A stretch of 40,710 nt of DNA, taken from the NCBI GenBank assembly GCA_000702845.1, contig JNKK01000023.1, forward strand, positions 1 to 40,710, read 5' to 3'. Of the stretch, positions 33,642-40,710 are shown in pieces. Origin of the DNA: Lachnospiraceae bacterium FE2018. Lineage in GTDB: Bacteria > Bacillota > Clostridia > Lachnospirales > Lachnospiraceae. Numbering within the stretch: the first letter of the stretch is position 1; each line of letters starts with the position of its first letter. The notes under the pieces are model-generated. The model worked only from the letters and a program-made list of their open reading frames with translations, searched no databases and was not told the DNA's origin. The position numbers and the translations under genes are program-made.

Positions 33642-35492
33642 ATGAAAAGAAAGTGTACTTCGTTAATGCTTTCAGTTGTTCTGATAATATCTGCATTATT
33701 TGCTGGTATCATAGTGCCTGCTGACGAGGTAAATGCATCAACTTCACATTCTCAGTCAGAGGCGGTTGCGTGGGCGAATGCGAGAGTCGCTGAAGGCTGG
33801 GCGCAGGATGTAGACGGGGCATATGGATGTCAGTGCGTTGATTTGATACTGGCATATTATACTTATCTTGGTGTCAGCAGATCGTCGGGCAATGCAGTGG
33901 ATTATGCTTCGAATCAACTGCCTTCAGGATGGACCAGAGTGACTTCGCCTCAGGCCGGTGATATTGTTGTCTGGGGTCCTGGTGCTGCACTTTCACAAAA
34001 CAGTTATGCTGATGCGACATTTGGTCATATTGGGATTGTTACAGAAGTACTTGATTCAAATAGTATAAGAACTGTAGAAACGAATACATCTGCAGGATCT
34101 GCAGCGCATTCTCTTACCAGATATTCCAATACTGCAAGATGCTATATTCGGCCTGACTGGGCTTTGTGGTATCAGCCATACGGAAGTCTTCATATTGGAG
34201 AAGATTTTTATGCAAGAATTATGCTAAATTCAAAAATTGCAGTTACTGTAGATGCCGCTGATAACTGGAATGTTGAAAATGCTGATATGTCAGATGAAAA
34301 TATTCGAAGTGCTAAGTATCTGGCACAGTACTGGCATTTTATTCGAAATGATGACAGGAGTTATCGGATTTTAAACACTTATTATGATGACAGACCACTT
34401 ATAGCGACAGGTCAGACTTCCGGTTCAAATGCAAAACTTGGTGTTCCGGCTTATTTTGGCGATGCAGGTCAAAAATGGTTCTTTTATGATCCGAATAGTT
34501 ATGGGCCGGGTTATTACATTGTTAGAAATGGTGCATCTCAGTTTGTTTTAAATGTTCACAATCAGGGTTTTGATCCCGGAACAAATCTGCAGATCTGGAA
34601 TTACACAAATTCAGGCGCCGAACATTTTCTGATTGAAAAACATACACCCGCGGGTGCTTCAACCTTGTCTGTGACGCCGGGATTTGCAAATGAAAACACC
34701 AGATTTACCTGGACTTCAGCATCCGGAGAAGTAAAATGGTATGATCTTAAGCTCAGTAAGCTCGATTCCTCGGGAAATGTTGAAACGTTTTATGATAATG
34801 ACTATCTATCAGGCAGTTTATTCAACAAGGAATTACCCGAAGGAAATTACAAAGCACAGATTATTTCCCATAGTGCTTTCAACGCAGTCGAGGGAAATAC
34901 CGTTACATTCACAGTTGAAAAGAAGCAGAGTGGATCCTCAGAATCCGGCGGGCAGAATCCTTCGGGAAATCCGGACGCCGGAACATCAGGATCAGATACT
35001 GGTATACCGAAAACCGAAGACGGCAATATGGCTTCGGGTGAAGGTGCATCAGGATCGGATGTGAGTTCACTGGCTCCGGCTGCTGGTTCCACAATTACTG
35101 CTGAAGGACAGAACTATGAAGTACTGAGTGCTTCTGCTGTATCATTCACAAAGTCAGCAAATAAGAAAAGTGTCTTTGTACCAGAAACAGTTCTGATCAA
35201 CGGAAAAAAATACAATGTTACCAGAATCAATGCCAATGCCTTCAAAGGATCTAAAATCCGCAGTATTACGATTGGCAAAAATGTCATTGCGATTAAAGCA
35301 TACGCGTTTAAGGGCAGCAAAGCAACGAAGTTGATTTTGAAAACTAAAAAACTGACAAAAAAATCAGTAAAAAATTGCCTGAAAGGATCTAAAATCAAAT
35401 CTGTTCAGGTAAAAGCAGGGAAAAAAGCTCGAAAGAATTATAAGAAAATCTTTGTGAAGAAAATCGTTGGAAAGAAAGTAAAAGTGAAATAA
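33642..35492 (+). CDS. Secreted CHAP-domain cell-wall hydrolase with LRR-like tail
   Basis: The 616-residue protein has a signal peptide (to about residue 33, EVNAST). A CHAP peptidase domain follows (about 40-175) with catalytic Cys65 in GCQCVDLI, His129 in GHIGIV and the third polar site in VETNTS. Next come a ricin-like beta-trefoil region (about 180-340, QKWFFY and NLQIWNYTNSGAEHFLI), an Ig-like part, a Gly/Ser linker with SGSDTG, and a BspA/LRR-like lysine-rich end (about 495-616, NANAFKGSKIRSITIGKNV). CHAP enzymes cut peptidoglycan as amidases or endopeptidases. The trefoil could bind wall sugars. GGAGG lies nine bases before the ATG. A role in own-wall turnover or attack on neighbours is open. 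Confidence 0.85.
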   Translation: MKRKCTSLMLSVVLIISALFAGIIVPADEVNASTSHSQSEAVAWANARVAEGWAQDVDGAYGCQCVDLILAYYTYLGVSRSSGNAVDYASNQLPSGWTRVTSPQAGDIVVWGPGAALSQNSYADATFGHIGIVTEVLDSNSIRTVETNTSAGSAAHSLTRYSNTARCYIRPDWALWYQPYGSLHIGEDFYARIMLNSKIAVTVDAADNWNVENADMSDENIRSAKYLAQYWHFIRNDDRSYRILNTYYDDRPLIATGQTSGSNAKLGVPAYFGDAGQKWFFYDPNSYGPGYYIVRNGASQFVLNVHNQGFDPGTNLQIWNYTNSGAEHFLIEKHTPAGASTLSVTPGFANENTRFTWTSASGEVKWYDLKLSKLDSSGNVETFYDNDYLSGSLFNKELPEGNYKAQIISHSAFNAVEGNTVTFTVEKKQSGSSESGGQNPSGNPDAGTSGSDTGIPKTEDGNMASGEGASGSDVSSLAPAAGSTITAEGQNYEVLSASAVSFTKSANKKSVFVPETVLINGKKYNVTRINANAFKGSKIRSITIGKNVIAIKAYAFKGSKATKLILKTKKLTKKSVKNCLKGSKIKSVQVKAGKKARKNYKKIFVKKIVGKKVKVK

Positions 35493-35513
35493 TGATGATC
35501 TGATGAGTTGTTT

Positions 35514-35546
35514 ATGCCGGCAAGTGAAAGTGTGACTTGCCGGCAT
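35514..35546 (+). terminator. Hairpin after the CHAP gene, probable terminator
   Basis: ATGCCGGCAAGT (35514-35525) and ACTTGCCGGCAT (35535-35546) form a perfect 12-bp stem. The following tract (TCTCC) is poor in T, so termination strength is uncertain. Confidence 0.5.
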
Positions 35547-35577
35547 TCTCCATAATGAACAACAGACGGAGTTAAAA

Positions 35578-36540
35578 ATGAGGAACAAGAAAGTATTAAT
35601 CGTAATTCCGGCGGAAGACCGTCACAAAAGTATTTTTCAGGAAGCGGCGTCCGGCCATGATGTAACTCTGGTTTATAAGAATGCGGGTGACATTACAGAA
35701 ACAGACGATTCAGATATATCTGCAATCATTGGAAATCTTCCGACGAATGTACTGCGGAATTTTTCAAATCTGGAATGGGTCCAGCTGAATTCCGCCGGCG
35801 CAGCCGAATATGCCGCCCCGGGAATTCTGCCGGATCAGTGTGTTCTTACAAATGCCGCGGGAGCGTATGGCATTTCCGTGTCAGAACACATGCTTGCTAT
35901 GACATTTGCGCTGATCCGCCGCTTTGGACAATACGGACGGAATCAGGCCGCACACAGATGGGAGGCGATGGGAAACATTATTTCTGTAGAAGGATCTACG
36001 GTCGCTGTTTTGGGGCTTGGTGATATCGGCGGAAGCTATGCGAAAAAAATGAAATCGCTGGGCGCCCATGTCATTGGTTTTCGAAAAAATCTGCGTGAGA
36101 AGCCGGACTGGCTGGATGAACAGTACACACTGGATTCGCTGGATGATATCCTTCCGCGGACGGATTTTGTTGCAATGGTGCTGCCGGGTGTTCCGGAAAC
36201 AGAAAAACTGATGAATGAACAGCGGCTTGCGCGTATGAAGAAAGGAGCCTTTCTGATTAATGTCGGGAGAGGATCTGCTGTCGATTTGAATGCGCTGAAA
36301 CAGTCGATTGCATCAGGGCATCTGGGCGGTGCCGGTCTTGACGTGACAGATCCGGAACCGCTTCCCGCCGATGACGCGCTGTGGGATTTTGACAATGTTA
36401 TTATTACGCCGCATGTAGCAGGGAATTATTTCCTGCAGGAGACCTTTGAGCGGATTGTCAGGATCAGCGCGGAAAATCTGAAGGCTTTTCTTGACGGTGA
36501 GGATTATTCGCATATTGTAAGCCGGAAAAATGGGTATTAA
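35578..36540 (+). CDS. D-isomer-specific 2-hydroxyacid dehydrogenase
   Basis: The 320-residue NAD-dependent enzyme has the Rossmann motif VLGLGDIGGSYA (about residue 145). The catalytic set is Arg in INVGRGSAVD, Glu in DPEPLP and His in ITPHVAGNY. It reduces 2-keto acids to D-2-hydroxy acids or the reverse in the cytosol; the substrate (lactate, glycerate or branched) cannot be told. GGAG lies six bases before the ATG. The aldo/keto reductase gene follows 65 bases later on the same strand. The length fits the family (310-340). Confidence 0.9.
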   Translation: MRNKKVLIVIPAEDRHKSIFQEAASGHDVTLVYKNAGDITETDDSDISAIIGNLPTNVLRNFSNLEWVQLNSAGAAEYAAPGILPDQCVLTNAAGAYGISVSEHMLAMTFALIRRFGQYGRNQAAHRWEAMGNIISVEGSTVAVLGLGDIGGSYAKKMKSLGAHVIGFRKNLREKPDWLDEQYTLDSLDDILPRTDFVAMVLPGVPETEKLMNEQRLARMKKGAFLINVGRGSAVDLNALKQSIASGHLGGAGLDVTDPEPLPADDALWDFDNVIITPHVAGNYFLQETFERIVRISAENLKAFLDGEDYSHIVSRKNGY

Positions 36541-36605
36541 AATAATAAGATAACAGGCAGTCGTAAACATCTGCGAAGACAGCAATCAAAAGCAGAGGAG
36601 AAACT

Positions 36606-37793
36606 ATGCAATACAGAAAAAACAAAAAAGGCGAAGATCTTTCCATCCTGGGTTTCGGCTGCATGCGTTTTACAAAAAAGGGCGGAAATATTGATATCGC
36701 CAAGGCGGAAAAAGAGATTCTGGAGGCGTACCGGGCAGGCGTCAATTATTATGATACTGCCTACATTTATCCGGGAAGTGAGGCGGCGATCGGCGAGATA
36801 TTCGAGCGCAACCATATTCGTGAGAAAATAAACATTGCCACAAAGCTTCCGCAGTATCTCATTCGGAATATGGCGGCGGTCAATAAGCACTTTGACGAGG
36901 AACTGTCACGGCTGCGGACAAACTATGTGGATTATTATCTGATGCATCATATGACAGATGTCGCGATGTGGGAGAAGATGAAGAAGATCGGGATTCTCGA
37001 ATGGATCGAAGAGAAGAAAAAGAGCGGCGCAATCCGAAACATCGGATTTTCCTATCACGGGAATACAGATAATTTCCTGAAAATCCTGAATGATTACGAC
37101 TGGGACATGTGCCAGATTCAGTACAATTATCTGGATGAAGTCTCGCAGGCAGGAGTAGAAGGGTTAAAGGCCGCTGCAGAAAAGGGTATCCCGGTTGTGA
37201 TTATGGAGCCGCTGCGCGGCGGTAAGCTTGTAAATATGCTGCCGCCGGAAGCGAAGCGCGTGATGAAGGAGAGCGGACGGAACTGGTCTCCCGCTGAGTG
37301 GGGGCTTCGCTGGCTGTACAATCAGCCGGAAGTCACGGTCGTGCTTTCCGGAATGAATTCCGTTGAGATGGTGCGGGAAAACTGCCGCACTGCCGCTTCC
37401 GCGCCTGCCGGTCATTTTACAGAGGCAGATTTCCGGACACTATCCGAGGTAACCAAAAAGATCCGGGAAAAAGAGAAGGTCGGATGTACCGGCTGCCGTT
37501 ATTGTATGCCATGTCCGCAGGGGGTGGATATTCCCGGCATTTTCCGCTGTTACAATACGATGTTTATAGAATCAAAGAGCCAGGGACGCTGGCAGTATGC
37601 GCAGACAGTCGGGCTCACAAAAGAACCTGCATTTGCGACGCAGTGCATCCGGTGCGGCAAGTGCGAGAAGCACTGTCCGCAGGAGATACCGATCCGTGAG
37701 AAACTCAAAGAAGCAGACCGCGCGGTACGTCCGCTTCCTTATAAAATCGGTATTAATATTGCCAGAAAATTCGTATTCAGGAAATCCCGCTAG
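36606..37793 (+). CDS. Aldo/keto reductase with C-terminal 4Fe-4S motifs
   Basis: The 395-residue protein has an AKR barrel (about 1-285) with catalytic Asp50, Tyr55, Lys80 and a His in YYLMHHM near 114-115. It is followed by two ferredoxin-like clusters, CTGCRYCMPCPQGVDIP (about 297-313) and CIRCGKCEKHCPQEIPI (about 347-363). This architecture is common in anaerobic Clostridia and Bacteroidetes; the natural substrate is unknown. The Fe-S part may feed electrons from ferredoxin to the carbonyl reduction. AGAGGAG precedes the ATG. The position after a hydroxyacid dehydrogenase gene suggests linked redox metabolism. Confidence 0.9.
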   Translation: MQYRKNKKGEDLSILGFGCMRFTKKGGNIDIAKAEKEILEAYRAGVNYYDTAYIYPGSEAAIGEIFERNHIREKINIATKLPQYLIRNMAAVNKHFDEELSRLRTNYVDYYLMHHMTDVAMWEKMKKIGILEWIEEKKKSGAIRNIGFSYHGNTDNFLKILNDYDWDMCQIQYNYLDEVSQAGVEGLKAAAEKGIPVVIMEPLRGGKLVNMLPPEAKRVMKESGRNWSPAEWGLRWLYNQPEVTVVLSGMNSVEMVRENCRTAASAPAGHFTEADFRTLSEVTKKIREKEKVGCTGCRYCMPCPQGVDIPGIFRCYNTMFIESKSQGRWQYAQTVGLTKEPAFATQCIRCGKCEKHCPQEIPIREKLKEADRAVRPLPYKIGINIARKFVFRKSR

Positions 37794-37824
37794 AAAAACC
37801 GGAGAAAAGCTTCGTTCCGCAGGC

Positions 37825-37853
37825 TTGTAAGCAGTTCTGTCAGTTGATATAAT
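37825..37853 (+). promoter_or_regulatory. Promoter of the Big_2 / desulfidase operon
   Basis: TTGTAA (37825-37830), a 17-base spacer and a perfect TATAAT (37848-37853), about 43 bases before the ATG. Confidence 0.7.
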
Positions 37854-37896
37854 ATAATTATCCAATTGTTCGTGTTTTCAAAAGGGGGTATCGATT

Positions 37897-38826
37897 ATGA
37901 AAACGCAATGTAAAAGAATCACTGTCATGATCATCGGTACTTTGCTGCTTCTTGTTCTGGCGCTGGCGGCACCGCTTCGTGTCCAGGCTGCGTCTCCGAA
38001 GCTGAACAAGAAAATCGCTTATCTGGCCAAAGGAGATAAGCTGCAGCTGAAAATCACCGGAAAAAAGGGTACAGTCAAGTGGTCTTCCAGCAACAAGAAA
38101 GTCGCGACTGTCACCAGCAAGGGAAAGGTCCTGGCGAAAAAGACCGGCAAGGCAAAAATTACTGCCAGGATTGGCAAGAAGAAACGGACCTGTACCATTA
38201 TTGTCGAGAAGAAGCCGGTCAACCGGGCAAGAAGACTGCGGGACTATGTGCTGAAAAAAGGAAAGGCGGATGCGGAAAGCGGCCTGATTGTTCTGACCAG
38301 GAATGTTGTGGATAAAAAGAGAAATGAAAAACATCGTATCAGTATCGGCGCTTCAAAGGGCAATACAAAACTGACTTTTAAACATGAGTGTACCCCGACC
38401 GGGAAGGATAAATGGAAACAATCGTTTACAATGACGATTGATCTGATCACAGGAAAATCTTCCGTTAAAACCGGAAATGTGATCTGCAATTATCAATATG
38501 AAAACGATTATGGTGATAAGGGCGACACGACGGAAGAAGCTGTGATTTCCACGAAAGTATATAAAGACGATGAGGGACACTGCGGCGGCGGTGTCAAGGT
38601 AACGAAAACAGTCACCCTTACGCCGAACTATAATACCGAAAACCCGAATGACTACTACTATGAGACATTAACAAATGAAGCTGATATGGATCTTGAGGTG
38701 GCTCTGGACAATGTAGTCTGGCATACCGGCAATGCATTCGAACAGCTGGATGCATGGTTTAAATCAGTAAAAGAGCTGAAAAAATATGGCATCACAATGA
38801 AGTCGGTTGGATTTTCAAAATGGTAA
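37897..38826 (+). CDS. Secreted Big_2 domain protein
   Basis: The 309-residue protein has a signal peptide (to about residue 32, RVQAAS). A Big_2 domain follows (about 33-106) with VKWSSSNKKVATVTSKGKVLA, then a C-terminal domain of about 200 residues of unknown fold with strands such as LTFKHECTPTGKDKW. The Big_2 core is close to that of the protein at 17358-18104. GGGGG lies before the ATG and a good promoter lies upstream. The stop codon overlaps the start of the next gene by 7 bases, so the two are translationally coupled even though one product is exported and the other is a cytosolic enzyme. Confidence 0.75.
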   Translation: MKTQCKRITVMIIGTLLLLVLALAAPLRVQAASPKLNKKIAYLAKGDKLQLKITGKKGTVKWSSSNKKVATVTSKGKVLAKKTGKAKITARIGKKKRTCTIIVEKKPVNRARRLRDYVLKKGKADAESGLIVLTRNVVDKKRNEKHRISIGASKGNTKLTFKHECTPTGKDKWKQSFTMTIDLITGKSSVKTGNVICNYQYENDYGDKGDTTEEAVISTKVYKDDEGHCGGGVKVTKTVTLTPNYNTENPNDYYYETLTNEADMDLEVALDNVVWHTGNAFEQLDAWFKSVKELKKYGITMKSVGFSKW

Positions 38827-40355
38827 ATGATCATCAATTCCGAAAACTGAGTCTGGAAGAGCGCGTAGAGTTTTTTGAAAAAATTTTTGACGAAGTGCGT
38901 ACTGCCGCTGATATTCAGGAAGAAGATATTCAGAATAAGCGGAAACTTCTGGAAGAATACTATACTTCAGGCCAGTGGCTTGAAGACTATGAGTCAGATG
39001 AAAAGGGATTGCTGCCGGCAGATCTCAGGCGCGGCGTGCTGGCACAGGATGCGGTATATGATTTGCTGGAAGAGACAGCGATGGACCGCTGCAGTATAAA
39101 GTATCAGACTTATGTAAAAATACTTGAACGGGAACTGGTCTGCGCCATGGGCTGCACAGAGCCGATCGCGCTTGCCTACTGTGCGGCGAAAGCCCGTGCC
39201 GTTCTCGGAACATTGCCTGAACGGATTCAGGTAGCGGCGAGCGGCAATATCATCAAAAACGTTAAAAGTGTAGTGGTTCCCAACACGGGCGGCAGGTGCG
39301 GGATTGAAACGGCTGCGGCAATCGGTGCATTGGGAGGAGATGAAAACGCCGGACTGCAGGTGATTGCCGGGGTGACAGATGAAGTCAGGGAGAAACTGGG
39401 CGCGTACCTTGCGCAGACAGAGATTAAAGTCTCAGCACTGGAATCAGACTGTCTCCTGGATATGATCATCACAGTTTCGAGCGGCAATGAAAACGCAAAG
39501 GTCCGGATTGCAAATGAGCATACAAACATTGTACGGATTGAAAAGGATGGGAAAGTCCTGTTTGAAAAAGATCTGCAGACTGAGGATGCGGACGATCTTC
39601 CTGATTATGATCTGCTGACAGTGAAGGATATCTGTACGTTTGCCTGCACCTGTAATCTGGACGATGTCCGTGGCGTTCTGGACCGTCAGATTGAACTGAA
39701 TACGGCAATTTCCCGGGAAGGTCTGCGTCATTCGTATGGAGCAAATATCGGCAAGGTGCTCCTGAAGACAGGGAGCGGCGTCCGAACAAGAGCCAAAGCT
39801 GCGGCTGCCGCGGGATCTGACGCGCGAATGAACGGCTGTGACATGCCGGTCGTTATCTGTTCGGGAAGCGGGAATCAGGGCATGACAACTTCACTGCCTG
39901 TCATTGAATATGCAAAAGAACTTGGCGTGGACAAAGAAAAGCTGTACAGAGCCCTGCTGATTTCGAACCTTGTTACGATCCATGCAAAGAGCGGAATCGG
40001 AAGACTATCGGCATACTGCGGGGCTGTCAGTGCCGGCGCCGGAGCCGGGGCCGGAATTGCGTTTCTGTACGGGGGCGGCGTGAAAGATATTTCCCACACG
40101 ATTGTCAACGCGCTGGCGATCTCATCCGGGATCGTCTGCGACGGAGCCAAATCCTCCTGCGCGGCGAAAATCGCCATGGCAGTGGAGAGCGGCATCTTCG
40201 GATTTGAAATGTATCAGAATGGTCAGGAGTTTTATGACGGACAGGGACTGGTGCTGAAAGGTGTGGAAAGATCCATTGCGAACTTCAGCCGTCTCGGCCG
40301 GGTTGGTATGCGTCAGACAGACCGCGAAATCATTCTAATGATGACGAATCAGTGA
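38820..40355 (+). CDS. L-cysteine desulfidase-like enzyme (CyuA/UPF0597) with N-terminal DUF4298
   Basis: Residues about 100-511 match the UPF0597/CyuA (YhaM) family, related to the alpha subunit of serine dehydratase. ELVCAMGCTEPIALAYCAA, AASGNIIKNVKSV, VICSGSGNQG and CDGAKSSCAAKI supply the conserved cysteines for a 4Fe-4S cluster. Such enzymes break L-cysteine into pyruvate, ammonia and sulfide. Residues about 1-90 are extra. They include LLEEYYTSGQWLEDYESDE and LPADLRRGVLAQDAVYDLLEE, which resemble DUF4298, normally a free-standing small protein. The ATG at 38820 overlaps the preceding stop and lacks a strong site; an internal ATG near 39082 is an alternative start that would drop the extra domain. 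Confidence 0.85.
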   Translation: MVNDHQFRKLSLEERVEFFEKIFDEVRTAADIQEEDIQNKRKLLEEYYTSGQWLEDYESDEKGLLPADLRRGVLAQDAVYDLLEETAMDRCSIKYQTYVKILERELVCAMGCTEPIALAYCAAKARAVLGTLPERIQVAASGNIIKNVKSVVVPNTGGRCGIETAAAIGALGGDENAGLQVIAGVTDEVREKLGAYLAQTEIKVSALESDCLLDMIITVSSGNENAKVRIANEHTNIVRIEKDGKVLFEKDLQTEDADDLPDYDLLTVKDICTFACTCNLDDVRGVLDRQIELNTAISREGLRHSYGANIGKVLLKTGSGVRTRAKAAAAAGSDARMNGCDMPVVICSGSGNQGMTTSLPVIEYAKELGVDKEKLYRALLISNLVTIHAKSGIGRLSAYCGAVSAGAGAGAGIAFLYGGGVKDISHTIVNALAISSGIVCDGAKSSCAAKIAMAVESGIFGFEMYQNGQEFYDGQGLVLKGVERSIANFSRLGRVGMRQTDREIILMMTNQ

Positions 40356-40401
40356 TACAATACCCATTCGTATACAGACAGGAGAACAGCCCCTGGGTCA
40401 T

Positions 40402-40538
40402 CCAAGTTTAGTGGGGTTTCACCAACTTTAGTAGGGTCTATTAGTAGGGTCTGACCTATCTGGACCTCCAAGTTTATTAGGGGCGAACAGTAGGGTCCCG
40501 GATTTCTTCCAAGTTTAGTAGGGACGATCAGTGGGGTC
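40402..40538. repeat. Irregularly spaced ~30-bp direct repeats
   Basis: Copies start at 40402 (first half only), 40422, 40468 and 40509. Each begins CCAAGTTTAGTAGGG with small changes, and the last three continue with a second AGTAGGGTC block about 20 bases on. Copies 3 and 4 agree at about 26 of 30 bases. Such arrays fit transposase-binding sites at the end of an IS21- or Mu/Tn7-like element, or another DNA-binding site array. Confidence 0.7.
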
Positions 40539-40602
40539 TGAGATTTTCCAGAAGCTGAGACCTATAAGGATGATTAATCTGGCAATTAAATTGGAATTTT
40601 AT

Positions 40603-40640
40603 ACAACCGGTCTGGCATTTGCCAGGCCGGTTGTGCAATG
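40603..40640 (+). terminator. Strong hairpin terminator near the right edge
   Basis: ACAACCGGTCTGGC (40603-40616) pairs with GCCAGGCCGGTTGT (40621-40634) over 14 bp with one wobble and an ATTT loop. It may be the original terminator of the desulfidase gene, now 250 bases away beyond the repeats. The remaining bases to 40710 show no gene. Confidence 0.6.
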
Positions 40641-40710
40641 AAAATCAATCTTCGTTTTGATAGTAGGAAACTGGATGTGAATTAGAACTTCCTGTAATCA
40701 CTGGATTTCT

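Noticed and set aside
40402-40538. Possible CRISPR array
   Set aside because: The repeats are imperfect, few and unevenly spaced, and no cas-like gene is near.

Overview
The window looks like chromosomal DNA of a low-to-mid GC Gram-positive anaerobe of the class Clostridia, most probably a Lachnospiraceae-type gut bacterium. The reasons are strong AGGAG-type ribosome binding sites, UUG starts, several BspA/DUF285/Big_2/FN3-type secreted proteins with lysine-rich tails, a LytTR/GHKL signalling locus, an Rpn-family nuclease and a ferredoxin-tailed aldo/keto reductase. The assignment is by gene content only. I see no rRNA, tRNA or CRISPR array.

Layout. 1-340: the end of an IS200/IS605-type element (tnpA tail plus five consecutive hairpins), which appears to cut off the 3' end of a short-chain dehydrogenase gene. 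338-3256: two minus-strand SDR genes divergent from a TetR-family regulator, then a small membrane protein. 3257-7529: an AT-rich, partly decayed island with a frameshifted acyltransferase, a short secreted ORF, an XRE regulator, an Rpn-type nuclease with a 13-unit AEGL/AEGR repeat, and an internally deleted AAA_14/DUF4143 ATPase. 7602-12996: a secreted YD-like protein, a CAT-family acetyltransferase, then an orphan sugar-binding lipoprotein, a LacI regulator and a Gfo/Idh/MocA oxidoreductase. A 28-bp direct repeat (27/28 identical) flanks the binding-protein/LacI segment. 13202-17335: a DUF285-repeat surface protein, an FN3 protein and an SDF-type symporter with an extra cytosolic ATPase-like N-terminal domain. 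17358-23345 (minus): a Big_2 protein and a 1736-residue BspA-like LRR protein.

23609-30500 is the most unusual locus: one operon of a LytTR response regulator, a small GHKL protein and four tandem paralogous seven-helix membrane proteins. The GHKL protein keeps the ATP-binding N- and G-boxes but has no RHD phosphoacceptor motif. The four paralogues all keep the RHD motif (His255 in each) but have lost the second N-box Asn and the G-box. The sequence therefore suggests a kinase split into one catalytic subunit and four phosphoacceptor receptors, which differ mainly in predicted extracellular loops. No agrB/agrD-like genes are present.

30679-40355: a small Cys-containing protein, a membrane-anchored acidic protein, a GH13 alpha-amylase, a CHAP cell-wall hydrolase, a D-2-hydroxyacid dehydrogenase, an aldo/keto reductase with two 4Fe-4S motifs, a Big_2 secreted protein and a cysteine-desulfidase-like enzyme (CyuA/UPF0597) with an N-terminal DUF4298-like domain. 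40356-40710 holds no gene but contains three to four irregularly spaced ~30-bp direct repeats and a terminator, possibly the end of another mobile element.

All family names come from reading motifs by eye; no database search was run.
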